From Urechis unicinctus (lineage: Eukaryota; Annelida; Polychaeta; Xenopneusta; Urechidae): DNA of 64,000 nt. Shown piece by piece: positions 1-16,439 of this stretch. Under the pieces are notes generated by a model. It saw only the letters and a program-made list of their open reading frames with translations. It did no database searches and was not told the origin of the DNA. Where the stretch lies: contig CM067356.1 in assembly GCA_034190875.2 (NCBI GenBank), forward strand, positions 60,520,208 through 60,584,207, in the 5' to 3' direction. The translations under genes and the position numbers were made by a program. How positions within the stretch are numbered: the first letter of the stretch is position 1; each line of letters opens with the position of its first letter.

Positions 1-699
1 TAAATATCCCTTCCGTAGGGCCCAGGCAGCTTACCGTTATATTTTTTATCCTATGGTATAATTATTTTACAATCGTGAGCAATCTTCAAGATATTACGAT
101 TTTACGCAATTTTCATTTGTATCCATTTTTTATGAAAAGGTTCGACTTCATTTTTGATTTCCGAAGTACATTGACAGAGTCATAAAAAAGTAAGCCATTG
201 TTAGCCGGCCCGTGTATCAGCAAGCAAAGCACCGTGAATTGACCAGTGATATATTGGAGCAAATGTTTATGTGGTACAAAATGTACATTAATGAATTAAT
301 TTGAAAATATGGTTTAGCATAAAGCATTATGTAGCAAACAAACAATACACAGTATAAATATGCATTATTCTGTGCGCGTCTTATGACATACAAGAATGAT
401 TCAAGAATGTGGATTTTATTCGATGTTTCGTAGTGGCCGGGCAACCAGGATGGGAAAGAACCATGCGTTTTCAAAGTGTTCCCAGCGTGTGGCGGGTAGA
501 GTGGGGCAAACTCACACACACTTTCTTTAACGTAACTTACTGAATAAATCTCACCATGGTTTTTAATACAAACGCCCCTGCCTCACCAACCTTATGGTGC
601 TCCTACAATGTTACAAAAATGATATGCATGGGGGATCCTGTGGACCTATTTGGACTTTCAGTTGTGCGCTAACGTTTACCTAGCACACTTGCGGCCAAC
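1..699. other. Intergenic DNA, no gene seen
   Basis: AT-rich DNA without a convincing reading frame. The 100-residue minus-strand frame at 217-519 has no recognisable domain and is rich in Tyr, Ile and Cys, as expected from translated AT-rich DNA. Confidence 0.6.
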
Positions 700-891
700 G
701 ATATCAATGGTAACGTATTAACATGGATAAATGGATGGAGCAGTAATAGCAGACTTAAAGTGGTGATAAATGGCATTGAGTCATATCTGAAAAGGTTTAC
801 TAGTGGAGTACCTCAAGGGTCTGTCCTTGAACCCCTTTATTTTTTAATCTACATAAATGATTTTGGCTGTTCTGCTGACATAAGGCCAACA
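700..891 (+). pseudogene. LINE reverse-transcriptase fragment
   Basis: A short open stretch reads as the palm region of a non-LTR retrotransposon reverse transcriptase. It has the pattern TWINGW, then KVVINGIES, then TSGVPQGSVL (about 811-840), then FLIYINDF (about 844-867). In Jockey/CR1-like LINEs this is the segment between RT blocks 3 and 4, just before the block carrying the YxDD catalytic motif. Here similarity stops soon after INDF and YxDD is missing; the frame runs on to 1008 without RT likeness. The usual VLGPLLF reads VLEPLYF. No endonuclease, 3' tail or target duplication is visible nearby, so this is a dead internal fragment. Clade is an inference; the RT call itself is strong. 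Confidence 0.82.
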
Positions 892-3800
892 TATTTGCAA
901 CTGACACCCAACTTTGCTCCAAAATTATTTTCAAAGGTCTCTACTTTACTACTATCAGTTCGTCTATTACCGCGTTTACAAGTATGTTTAGGTGGCGCGA
1001 CATGTTGAAGGTTGCGATACATGGCTGTCTAATCTCATCAACTTGACTTCCGGGCGGATTATTGGTGTTGTAGTCACGATGTACAGACGAAGCTGGTATT
1101 TGTTTATAATTCTTGCCTTGTGTGATTATATTACTGCGTGAGTCAACGGTATACAGAAAATGTGATAATGTTAATTTGTAACGCGCAAAATCACCAAGTA
1201 GTGGTAATTTTCATTGCAAATAAGTATATTCTGATCGGGAATTTATTTAAATGATAATCTGATTGCACGTTTTCAAGCTATATTGTATGCATACCATCTC
1301 ATGATGTTTATATGCTAGTTTGTATATCAATGACACCATATACAGCATTCAACAAACATGTTTGCTACATAGTCATTAACAGATGGTTGGCTGTATGTGG
1401 TTAAAAACACAGCAGAGGATGTTTGTTATTCACTGAGCAATACAGCGCACACATGGTGGTAAATTTTAAGCCCTAGAAAACCAAGAAAGCACATCTCCGT
1501 ATTGAGAATCGTATTATGGTCGTCGCCGCTTAGTAAAAATTTCTAAATAATAGATTATGGTCATAATTGTAGCTGATAAATCAATCAGTTAAATCTCTCA
1601 CAAAACATTAGAGCCGGATAGAGTTCCCAAGTACTGCGTTCTTGTCGACAGCCATTTTGTATATTCACAAAACCGCACAAAAAGATAACTCATTCTGCGA
1701 TTTATGTGTTTTTAATTATTTCGTCTCTCTAGAACACGGGTTTCATCCAAATTTTTCTGCAATAATTTCTTTTTTTTTAGTTTCATGAGAAAGCAGAGTC
1801 TCTGAAGATGTCTTCAGGCTGCTACGTGTAATTGTAATTGTCGACAACCCTTTTTATCGGCCCAGGGAAATATTTTCACAAATGGCATTGATAATGGGCT
1901 TAGATGAGTTATGGATAATAAACGCAACTTTTACCTTTAATGTCAATACGTTGACAATCTCTTCAATATCTGCATTGCATTTAACCACACAGATCATAGT
2001 AACATTAGTTGTTCAGAAAACAGGAATCATGTCACATCACTTTTGAAGAGATTATGTCCAATGTATTATATATAGTTCGTTAATAAGCAAGGGTAAGTGC
2101 CCTCCACGTTCTACGTCATCTATTAAAAAACATTTTTAAGGGTCATGCAATGATATGTTTTAATGTTAATGTATCACCATTATCAAAGGCACTTGCTGAT
2201 ACTAAGTGTAACCACAGAGGCTGCAACTTTAAACGGTGAAGCCATTCTAGTTGCGGGAACTCCCAGACCGTTCTAGGTCGTCAACGAACACAGCCACAAT
2301 ATAACGTCACCTACCTCTGGCACAAGTTTGCTTGTCATACGAGAACCAGAAACACCATGTTGTTTGCAAATGTTACCATGGCCGTGAATACAAAGTAAAT
2401 AAAGACGCTAGCGATGGTTCATTAGTATAGACACTGACGTGCCTTGAATTGTAGCTGTGAAAGTGTTTGCTGGTAGCATATATAGTGCCAAGTTAGAGTA
2501 TCGGAGGATTAAAAGCACATGTTTCACGGCAATATTAACTAACATTTACCTTCTACAATGCTAAATGTAAAGGTATCTGGGATTTTTCGATTCATTACGA
2601 GAAGCATCAAATATTGCTTACATCTTTATGCTAAGGCTTAAATAGCTGTTTTACATTTAACTTGTTCATGTGCTGTTTATAACAAAGCTAAACCGGCAAC
2701 AATATATTATCGTGATATATTGTACTACATTATGTGCCCCAGTTAGTATGGCAATCACATTGATAACTATGATTTGATTTCGGTACCATATGTGTCTTAT
2801 GCTTATTATAGTATTATAATGTATGGCCGTTATAATACATTCCAAGGTCATGTTGGATTCATATGCCACAAAATAAGATTTCCCTTCCTTAATTTGGATA
2901 ATAAAACTGTATTTATCGACGCTAGGATGTTACACTAGAACCCTGTTGTATAGTTATGCGTTTATTAAACATCAAGATTCGTCCTCTTATAAGATGTCAT
3001 GCACAAATTACCCTTCGCCAATATCTTGTTCTTAGCAACAATGGTGATACTGCAAGGCATTGTCCAATGTTCAATTACCGATAATGAACTCCTGAATTTA
3101 TTAGACTGTTGTGTAGGTTTGGAGCAATAAGCGCCACGTGCCGTGTGGGATCACATATGCACTTAGGCATATCCCTATAATCAAGTTGTTCTTTATTTCC
3201 ATGATCCTCAAATTGCTCACTTATGTAGTTCGACATATAAGCGCGATACTATTTTACTTTGCAGCAGTGTGAATAGCTTTAATCTTGTTATTTTGTCTAT
3301 TGCAAAATATTTGGGTTAAATAATCGGACAATCGGAAATGCAGCATCATAATGCAAAATCAGGATATGCTTTCTTCATCAAGCCATGCATAGTCACGTAC
3401 GCGATTCTGCAATAATAGCATATACACTCATGTGCAATCATGCAACAATTCGTGCGTAATGGTTATTACAAGGTAGATCTGCGCATTGATGATATCGCTA
3501 TCATTGCGTCTATCCCTATTAATGACGAAGCCATAGCGCTATAATGGGCAAGGTTGTCAGCTTATGTGAGCAGCAAATGTTTATTCTGAATCCATCAAAG
3601 AGACGTATTAAAGTCTTAATTGCTCAGCTAATGGAACAGGCATTGTGACATCTAGGCTTATTGAAGTCTATGAAATACGGAATAAACGAAGATAGGACAA
3701 ATAACAGGTGACATCATATTAACGACCATTGTATGCTACTAAGTAGTAAAGTGTTGGCATGCGTTTGTATATGCACGTACCGGCCAGCAAAGCATTAAAG

Positions 3801-6190
3801 CTATTCAGCTATAGTTGAGGTAGCGTCCTCGCAAATGAATGTAAATGCAAATCGGCTAGCCATAAAAACTGCTAAAACAGGTTTCCAACAAAAGGCTGTG
3901 TTTAACAGAGTGGCAGAACCACAACCGAAGCATGTGCTGTTTTCACTTGCGGCCCTTGTGGTGGAACTAAGCGCTCAGTCAACGATGTGCAATTGCGTCG
4001 TCAACACGGGTAACAGAGCCGCCTACCTGTATATCACTCAATTGTTAGGGGTTGTTAGTACGCGTTCTGCTGTCTGATCCCTTGGGTATGGTGGTGGTAG
4101 TATATGACCGGCTGGTATTTTGCGAAGTTACTTGAAGCCGATTATCTATGGGCGAGAGGCTATGTATCACGTCGTCGAGAAACTTCTGCCTGCTTTTAAT
4201 GTCGACGTTCGGCTCTCTTATGCAAATAGAGCAAGTTTCCCCTGGAATGCGAGGCAAGTCACATGAGTCGATTGCCAACAAGAGCATCTTATCTGCAGCT
4301 TCCAGCAGTGTTGTTCCGTCATTTTGTCACTCATGATTGCCTCCCCTTCAGACTTGGCTTGCGAGACACGTCGTCGAGGATTTGCGGAAGAATATAGCCG
4401 ATGACGACTTTTCAAGAATGTATTTATCCATCTGCAGAGGATAGGTTAATTTGTTTACGCCCCATAATGTAATAAATACATTTATCGATGGTAAACAATC
4501 GGATATTTAATTGAATATGTAATTACAAACGGCTATGGACAATATGAAAAAAATAACGCAAATGGTCCTAAACTATACATATCTAATAACACCCCTTCCT
4601 CGACCATAAGTGGCCATATTGCATTGCAGCATCTTTATACTTGTACAGTATTTTGTCTGATTGCTAAACCAGAAAATAGATTGGAGATCCTGGTATTCAA
4701 ACACATCTGTAATTACTATGAATATATACTGCAAAGGCTACAGTTTTGCACCGATCCTCGTGAACAACGATTTCGTTTGTATCAAAATTAATCCATCAAC
4801 ACCAATAGTTAACCAATCTAATATGCTTCCTGAAAATATAAATGCGATGAGCTTGGCATGCTCAGTTGGCTGTAACTGAGTTACAAATGACTAGTAACGT
4901 AATATGTGCTTTACATACAACTAAATTTTGACAACATTCTAGCGGGTACCGAGCTCATAAAACACTCATTATTGTGTATATTCATTGCGCATTTTTGCTT
5001 CAAAGCGTGTGAGTGACATCATTTGGAAATAAACAAACCACAGGTTAATATGTCTTTTGTGTGGGTAAACACCTTTCACCTGTCTGATCCTGCCCGCTTT
5101 AACTGTCGGCATCAGAATTGTCCGCGTAAAGAAACCGCTCAGTGTTTATGCAAATCAGGTGATCTCGCATTATTTGTGGTTATAAGTAATCACATTTTAT
5201 GCAAATGCATGTTTATTGTTTGGTTGGGTTTTGAACAACGGCCGTATAATACCCCAGGCTGCTGATAAACATCATGGGCGACATCGCATACTTCAAATCA
5301 TATTTAATGCAAAGTAATATGCGATCAATTAATAGCCAAATACTCTGTTAGCATCCATCTGGAGATATTGTATTTATCATCTAGGTTCACCTGAGCCTGC
5401 TACATTGCTTTGCAGGTGGTGTGTGCATGATTGCATTATGCACATCACGCACGACACGCGCATCTCAGTAATGCAGCTTGAAAAATGGTATGGAATAGAA
5501 TGTCACACGTAACACTTTTATCTTCTGCATCAGACCAATTGTTTGCATTTACAAGTCCATTATGGGGATTACGAAAACTGAACGGAATGAAGCAGAATTT
5601 ATTGACATAATTCTTCGAACACAATTATTGTTCATTTGCAAAACCCATTCAACACCGTCGACGCCAGGCAGTTATTGGCCGCTGCGTCTATGTGGCGTCA
5701 AATTACGCGAAGGCAGAATGGTGGGACAAAGGCTGTGGGATGTACATTCGGAATAACACGGAATACGCACGCCGCTGCAATCACTCACGTACTTTCGTAC
5801 CATTCTGCTTTGGTCGAGCTGTAATCAAAATTTGGATACGTGACCAAATTCATAACTGCCCTCTAAGGGAAAATTGTACTTGCACTTGTACACAGAAAGC
5901 AGGTAACACACTCGCCCATAAGCAATTGATGTAAGTTTTATAATCTGTTTGTAAGATTTATGCTGAATCCTTTACAAATCAACTGCACCAACTTGATATG
6001 ATAAGTTGACATTAGAGCTATATATTTCAATAGCTGCAGCTTCAAACGGATGAAATGTTTCTCTAAGAAAGCTTTGTGATAAACTTGCCCCTAGGGCCCC
6101 ATCGTCTCAAACAAGGTTCACTGCATAGCTACATTTCAAACAATAAGATGTGTCAGGGGCATTCCAACAGATGCGGTTAAATTCTATATA
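892..6190. other. Intergenic DNA containing one copy of a duplicated block
   Basis: No gene recognised. The frames at 3835-4077, 4661-4879, 5023-5265 and 5562-5934 show no domain and overlap on several frames. The stretch from about 3420 to 5000 is a diverged direct copy of about 7230-9020. Around 1571-1640 the sequence resembles 11822-11880 and 15946-16000, so this region belongs to the wider duplicated landscape. Confidence 0.55.
3420..5000 (+). repeat. Direct-duplicated non-coding block, copy 1
   Basis: Shared landmarks in the same order as in 7230-9020 include AAATGCAAATCGG near 3843 and 7667, the TATCTATGGGCGAGA segment near 4142 matching TATCTGTGGGCGAGA near 7896, a GCAGCATCTTTATACTTG segment near 4626 matching one near 8724, and CAAACACATCT near 4699 and 8802. 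Spacing between landmarks has drifted by tens to hundreds of bases and identity looks moderate. This suggests an old duplication about 3.8-4.1 kb apart, not an active element. No coding frame is conserved between the two copies. Confidence 0.6.
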
Positions 6191-9020
<2,830 letters not shown>

Positions 9021-9129
9021 ATATGAAAGGTTAAACATTGCCTCATGTATGATGTTGTTTGAGAAGCGACTAATAATAAGTGGGTTCGAAAGATAAAGCT
9101 GTTTACGTCAAAGATAGAATGACCGGAAA

Positions 9130-9925
9130 TGAACGTGACCTTGAATTATCTCCATCCATTTGAAAGTGTTTTTTGAATGAGATATTTGCTTTGATACCAA
9201 TAATATTCAAACTAATGGTGGGTCACCTTGAAAGATCTTGAAAATCTATCCATTTGAAAGTGTTGAATGAGCAAGTTTTATGAACAAACTCGTATTAAAA
9301 ACCATGGTATGAACATCGTATTAATCGTATCTGATGTCAACATGGTCATGAAACCCCTAACAGTTATCGACTAATAGGAATTGCTATATTGTCAGTGACC
9401 TTGAAATAAGGTCAAGGTCATTTTAGAAGTATTCCTGTGTGAGAATTTTGGTTACGACGACAAATTTAATCAGGTTTAACGCAACACACAAGCATCGAGC
9501 CACAACACCGTTGTACAAATCCCAGCACAACTGACTGGTAAACAACGTAATATAATGTAGTAATTTCACCAACGTTTGACGCGGTCGCTGACGTCATGTA
9601 CATGCTTGTGATTTTGCAATTAGTTTCAGATTGTTCCTATAAAATAAGTAAGTATCCGCATTTGAGGATAACGGGACAACTGGTAACGATTGCATAAGCA
9701 TCGGAAATTTTATGCCGATACCGCAGTTTTGTTCATTAATCATCCTGCTAAAAAGTGCTTCAAGGTGAACAATACTACATGAAGATAATCAGTATTATTA
9801 TTATTATATTACATGCTTTTCTGGTGTCAATATGGTTACAAAAGATGTAGTTGTGATCATGTTATAGCTAATCAACAAAAATAGTAATTACAGGGACCTT
9901 GAAATAAGATCAAAGTCATCTGCGG
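9130..9925. repeat. Possible interspersed repeat with TGACCTTGA motifs
   Basis: Extended half-sites TGACCTTGA and TCAAGGTCA recur here: near 9137, as a compact cluster at 9397-9422 where TGACCTTGA is followed by AAGGTCA and then AGGTCA, and in decayed form near 9895-9918. A segment ATCCATTTGAAAGTGTT occurs twice (about 9158 and 9248). The pattern looks like a degraded interspersed or tandem repeat. TCAAGGTCA is also the consensus site of monomeric nuclear receptors of the NR5A/ERR type, but repeat context makes function unproven. Confidence 0.4.
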
Positions 9926-10289
9926 ACAATTGTTGTATAGCAATCTTTGTAAGGATTACACAGGCAACAATCGTACAAGATTTTGTCCTGCTAGCTGACA
10001 TTTGATGCTCACAAAGCGCATGCGCATCAAACGTTTAACTGCACTTAATCCCTTTATTCGAACCTTTAGCGGTTTCAGAGGACATATGAATGTGATGAAG
10101 CGGAATTGGCTGATTCTTATCCCGACGCATAATTGTTTCGTTTACAGCATTAAAACAGCCGCAAAGACTGGAAATTGGCCTAGTCATTGCGCATGACAAG
10201 CATCAACTAAGTTTTTTTATGACTTCAAAGTGCGAAAAGTACGCGCTTCTTGTGGGGATATGGTTGGACAAGTATATGGGTCTGATTAA

Positions 10290-11500
10290 AATTACCATAA
10301 TTTGACTATTAAATGAGACGTGCTTGGATTACGTAATTGAATCCCTGTGGAACGAACTTAGAGCTCATGTTGCATTAATTATAGTTCGAGGTCTAATTAC
10401 CATACCGGCGTGTCAAACTACTACTGAAAAAATCATTGGCTAAATAGCAATTACATGTTGTGTCATATATTCCGCCATTATAATTCATTCTGATGACACA
10501 TTGAAATGCACGTACAGAGTGCATGTGGTACTTCACACGTTCAATGAACATCTAAGTATTCATAGTGTAAAACATTGAAGGCAATCCAGGTTTGACCTGT
10601 GTCTACCATTTGAATCCCATGGCAGGCCTAATTTTCCCATTGCTTCATCTGCGTTTATCCGCCGGTTTGAGCAGGCTCTCATCACAGGGTTCTACACATT
10701 TCCTCCTTTGAACCCTAGCTGCTCAATGTGTGTCCTTCTATAAATCACTCTGCTTGCAAAACGGATCATACTACGGTGATCCTGTCTTATTCAAAAGGAG
10801 TATAATGATCAGGGCATTTTTGCAAAACGGATACTACTCAGGTGCAGACAGGAAATGAATTTACCTCAATCTGCTGTTATTGATGCAGCAAGCTAGTCAG
10901 GGATACATACTTGTTTAACGTGTTAACAAGACGTTTAAATAAATCTCACTGAAACCGCGAGATTCACATCCGAGAGCAATTAGCTAGTTTACCATTGTGA
11001 CAGTCAAAGAATGCTGACTTGGCTTGTATCCTTTTTACTGCTTAGCAAATGACGATACTGAGTCAATAACGCTTTAAGTGAATGCCACGAAGTATATATC
11101 TATCGAATATGTATAGCAACATAGTCGAGAACATCCGGAAAAGGGCGCCGCGGATTTTGCAAAACAATGAGGAAATAACAGTTTGTTGTGCATATCTTCT
11201 TATGATCTTAGATATTGATTGCCATATCACTGAACCATATTATATATTTAATCTAAATTGAATATAGGAAGTGCTAAATTGTCGTATACAGCAAAACGCA
11301 CTGATTATCCAGTAAGCGCAATGCTAACGCGGGTCATTGGGGCCATTGACAATGTATTGCGATACAATTCTAGTAAGAAGGCTCAGTAAACATATCAGCT
11401 CGTTTCGACCTTAATCCAAAACATACAATTATGTATTGGCATGTTGCTGTTACGTATGTGCTGAATGCTGCATGCTGCAGAGAGCGCACATTGGCGTCTA
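10290..11500 (+). repeat. Duplicated non-coding block, copy 1 (paired with 19260-21060)
   Basis: Ordered landmarks shared with about 19260-21060 include a TGCTTGCAAAACGGATCATACT segment near 10752, a TATCCAGTAAGCGCAATG segment near 11307 (20324 in the other copy), and AATCCAAAA followed by a TGCTGAATGCTGCATG-like segment near 11413-11480. The other copy is longer because it holds the (AT)n tract 20741-20940. No reading frame is shared. Confidence 0.55.
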
Positions 11501-12920
11501 CTCGCCTTGTTAGAGAAGTAAAGAATTTAGATGAAATACTTCATAGCATTCTCGTCGGTGCTGGTTGATGCTAATGGGCCAGTGTTAAGTGCACGTGACT
11601 GCAAAGGATAAACTAGTACCTTTCACAATTAATCTACACCACAAGTAGCTACTTGCATCTGCATTGCAAATGTAGCAAAATAGAAAATCGCGGAGTACAT
11701 TAACAGATTTCTTTATACGTAATGCACTGAGTGACGACGAAACAATGTCAACATCAAAGTCACCGTTCCTAATGATTTGCTTAAATCCCCGAATAGCAGG
11801 ATCGGCCAATATATGTGGCCAATAAATCAAGCCATTAAATCCCTCACAGAGCATTAGAGCCGGAGAGACAAGGATCTACCCAGTAACAAATAGACAAAAC
11901 TTAGAATTAGTTCATTTGTTCCGTAAATACACATAACATTTATCGTGGAGCGTTAATAATTGGATTTGCTGAACATCTTATCTAATCAATGTGCAACACT
12001 GAACTTTAGCGGCTTATAAGGTTTACTTACAATTTTCAACAAGCCATCCTATAATAAAATAACAAATGCATGTCTTTGGAATTTACGGCATATATCGCAA
12101 CAACGGGAATCATTCCGGGTTGCATTTGACCCCATTCAAATATCATTTGTTTACATCATTCACATCACAATGATATCAATTAATAGTAATTTCTGTATGC
12201 ACATAATATACACATAATCAATCTGGGTTGTAATGTTCTGATCATTTCATCCAGTTTCTGACGGTGGAGCTGAACCGATGCAGAATTGAACGACAGGGTG
12301 CAAGTCAAATTTCCATAGCCATACGGCGCTGATTGAAGGATTTGAGACAAATCACATGTATGGTTTATATATTTAGATCTTGCCTTGAAATCCGAACGGT
12401 GAATACACTATTAATTGATACGTATTGAGTATCAAATAACTTCGCCTAAAGCCGTGTCTGTACTCAGCCCAATTAGGGTTTTCCTTTCAATCCACACGGA
12501 AACTTAAGTAACTAGACCAACAGAAAATCACATAACCGTCCCGGAACGGTGTCTTTCTACAACGCTTTTAAGGGTCATTTTGTTATATCAACATACAATG
12601 ATACTATATACTGGTACATTCTGATACTTAGGACAATCACCAGCGTTGCCTTGGGACTCATCCTTATCAGACTGCCTCGCCTGGTTACCTAACCCAATAT
12701 GATGATGCCTACTCAGCAACATACATGCCTGTCTGGCAACTATAACTTTCATACATGAAGCAGTAACACTGTGATGTAAATACCGAATATGGTACACATG
12801 TATGCAATTATAAATAGAGACGATTGCGACGAGTACTGTATTTAACCGTGGATATACGTACACAAAATGATCAAATTAAAATCGATCTACCGTGGTTGAA
12901 TCTGCATGATTGTGATAATT
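11501..12920. other. Intergenic DNA, no gene seen
   Basis: The minus-strand frames 11585-11854 and 12588-12863 have no domain. The segment 11770-11880 aligns with 15890-16000 as part of the duplicated landscape, and the frame is not conserved there, which argues against coding. Confidence 0.5.
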
Positions 12921-12929
12921 CATAGAAGT

Positions 12930-15480
12930 TATTAAGTGTGGGGATTTTGTCTTAATGAAGCATTTAATTACAATAGTAGATCCGAGTATTACGTGTTTCT
13001 ATGGCGATAGTAAAGATTTGCCGAAAGCGCTTACACGTGCTTCACGCAATGCAGCCTCCCAGGAGAGAAACTGCAGCGTTGGTTTTCGATAATGATAATT
13101 GAATCCATAACCCGATAAAATCGGCCTTTATTAGTTGAATGACCATCTACTATGAAATGAACGTCATATGCCATGTTTCTGTTGCACAATATTCATTTGC
13201 GGTGGCAAAAAAAATTTGTTCAATGGTTCAACTGGCTTGTATAGATTAGGTAGCGGCTCGTGTGCAGACATAGAAAGCTATTACCCATTTGCGTGCTATT
13301 GCAACAACGTGTTAATCAGGTAGTTACATTTAGGGTTCTAATTGTGACAGGGTAGGTTTAGGTTTATTTCGCAATTTCGTAGAGGCAATAGCTTCCTGGG
13401 GTCCATTGCAAACAAAGACGTTACCCATTATAACAAATTCCATGGGCAATATGTGTCACAACAACACAAAATTAGTACAAGCATACGCCGAAGTGGTTTA
13501 TATTTCGCCTCCTAGCACCACAAGAGCATACCATGTAACATAACTAACTCGCCAAGAGGCATTAATCCTAATGCTCCTTTAACGACTTCGGTCAATCAAA
13601 ATCCCTGTTGACGATGCAAAGCGTGATTGTAATATCACATTTAACATAATCTTCAGCGTTTTGCCAGCAGATTTTATCGTTGATTTCGATCCTGATGCCT
13701 CTCTGGTATTCGAAGGGACAAGTCAGGCAACAACAAAAAGCCATTCTGGGGTACATGCACAACATAAACTTCTAAGTGAAGTGGCTATTCAAGCGACGAG
13801 TTTACAATCAATGAATAAGACTGAGCTGCCGCAACATCTTGGCGTCAGCAACTGACTGGCTCGGCACATTATATCAGTGCACCTGTGTTGCGGTATAAGT
13901 GCCCTTATTGTATTCCAATGTCGTTTTCAATGTAATGTAATGTCCTTAATGATACAATTACGCAAATAATGCAAAGTAAACGCTGTGTTTCGGATTAACC
14001 CTTCGTCTCTCCGATCGTGGAAACCAACCGGTTTTGCTCCAGTAGAGGCTAGTAGATTTGAATTGACGTCAACTAGTGGCCGGCTCATCCGCAGATGTCA
14101 GTATATTTGTATTGGGTGTAAGTATGGCTTGGTGCGTTTGGAGTCTCAGTCAAGGTCAATTGAATACTACTTAATGAAAGTGTTAAGTGAATAATGCATA
14201 GTAAAAGTTTATTCGCGGACAATTTGTTGTACTTTTATATCGTTGAAACCACCTAGTATTGCTCCGGAAGAAGCCCCAATAACTGTTTGTACAATTACTA
14301 TCGTAGCTTCGTTCCATCGTTCTCACGCCGTAGCTGTACATATATCATAGCCAACCCTCCATACCTTGAATGGCTATATTTGTCCGACGGCATTGGCTGT
14401 AAATATACTTTGCTACTGCAGCCCTGGTTTACATCATACTTGCAACACTTAACACTAAGTTGATATGTTAATACAATGCTGCATTAACTGGAATTTTGTA
14501 TGGATAATCTATATTTCAATGCAAACAAAGATTTCTGAATGTGCACAGTTTCAGTCATTGCGATATCTGCTTGAAACATGTTTGTCACAACACAAGTATA
14601 ATCTGCGAGTATCACAGATCCGCCACCGTCCTTTATAAAAAAAACCGTAGGAGGCGTACTCATCTCCGTTTACCAGCACCCCAATGTACGTGATTAGTAT
14701 TGTACGGTCATCCAGAAAGTATTTTATGGGTTCCAGTCATAAGATGCGATATGTACCTTAGTTGCTTAGCCAGACAGGTACATGGGCGAAGTGGGTGGCA
14801 TGTGATAGCCTCCAACCCATAATCATCTACTTTATCTGCACAATCATAGAACCAAATAACGGTGGACTGATATACTACAACCCAAGAAAAAACATTAACA
14901 CACTTGATTTATGTATTGATGTGATATATTATAGTTGTCCTGTACGATGTCTCCGTCACAGCCTGTCGTTTCTGGGATAGTTTCAGTCACGCTGCATTCC
15001 ACAATGTTCTGCTGAATGGTGGTCCTGTTTTATTTGGCTTTTATCAGATCATTTGATGTATCATCCTTTGTAGTATCTCAAATTCTAAGGAAAAGAATAG
15101 CATTTGCATTATCCCTATTATCCTTTCGATAGGTAACGAAAAAAAGATTCTATACATATTTCCAACATCATTGTTTCTGCAATATTCTTCGACATTGATC
15201 TACTTTGTAATGATAAAACCTTCTCACCTGAGCCTGGTCACTAACCAGCCATATAAAGAATAGTGAAGTTTACGCAATGAATAAATTACCATAAATTAAC
15301 TGCTAAATGATACAAGCTTAGGGTGTTTGATTGACTCCCTCTGGCCGGTGCATGAAGTACTCGTGCTGCATTAGCTATCGTTCGATTTGCATCACAAAAT
15401 GACGGCCATAAATCATGATTTTGTCAATCGGACTAAGTCGTTCGGTGTAATAATGGTTTCCTGCTGATATTCTGCAATTT
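12930..15480 (+). repeat. Large duplicated non-coding unit, copy A
   Basis: Copy A runs parallel to copy B at about 16440-19400. Shared landmarks are ATCGATCTACCG followed by GGTTGAATCTGCATG (near 12881 and 16409), GTTACATTTAGGGTTCTA (near 13323 and 16781), CACCCCAATGTAC (near 14679 and 17789), AAGATGCGATATGTACC (near 14740 and 18728) and TGAATAAATTACCAT (near 15278 and 19267). The offset grows from 3.5 to 4.0 kb because copy B holds an extra block. No gene is recognised in it. Confidence 0.65.
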
Positions 15481-16439
15481 TAACTGACATACACCTCCTC
15501 TATCGGACAAACTGTGGATAGCATGCGCCAAAACCGTAGTTGATTTTTCGATTTTGTTTTGCTCTTTAGTTTTGCTGTTTAACTGCCGTGTGAAATGCTT
15601 TTGTTGTGTTCCTTTAGTTGCCAGTAGGATTGTGGATGCCGAACTTCACGCGGACTGGTTTGATAAAAATGTCCATCCCATATACGAAAAAGCAGTAGCA
15701 ATAAAAATAATGCATGACTATGAATAATTGCCGAGTGTACGAAAATTGGAAAGCAACAAGACGAAATCCAAGCTTGACAAATGAAAACGTAGGTGTGTTA
15801 AATGACAGAGTGACACAAAAAGCTTATGATACCCGTACCACGAGTAAAACATATCAGAACGAACTAGAATTAACATACAGTTACATGGCGATCTGCACCA
15901 TTCACCTTAAATCTCTGAACTACAGGAGAAGACAATATATGTGGCGAGTAAATCAAGCCAACCAGTTCCACACAGAGCATCAGAGCCGGATAGACGAAGT
16001 TCTTCCCTTTAACAAATACATTAAACTGTGTTTTAGGTGGTAGTCACCTTATGAATTCGTTAATTTGTACAGAACCTACAAGGGTCGCTTAGTAATAGCA
16101 ACATACAATGACAATAAATAACCGTACCTGCTGATATAAAGCACGACCCCAAGCTCTGCATGGAGGTTATATTGGATAGGCTAGTTACCTAGCATCATTC
16201 AAATGATATGAGATATACCACAGTCACATACCTGTCTGCTTGTTAGCTATAACGTTCATACAAGAAGCAGTAAGATTTTTCTTTGTGAAAATGTTATCAA
16301 GGTCGTAGTTAATTAGGATAGTATGCTTGCATGCAATTCTAAATATAGACACTTGCGACGATAGCTGTATTTACTTATTCATATGCTTACACAATATTAT
16401 CAAATTGAAATCGATCTACCGCGGTTGAATCTGCATGGC
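15481..16439. other. Intergenic DNA, no gene seen
   Basis: The 109-residue plus-strand frame at 15714-16043 is the longest non-repetitive frame nearby. It is Asn/Arg/Thr-rich, has no domain I recognise, and its second half aligns at DNA level with 11770-11880, where the frame is not kept. I treat it as chance. Confidence 0.5.

Noticed and set aside
15714-16043. 109-codon frame, longest non-repeat frame in the first 20 kb
   Set aside because: No domain, and homologous DNA at 11770-11880 does not keep the frame.
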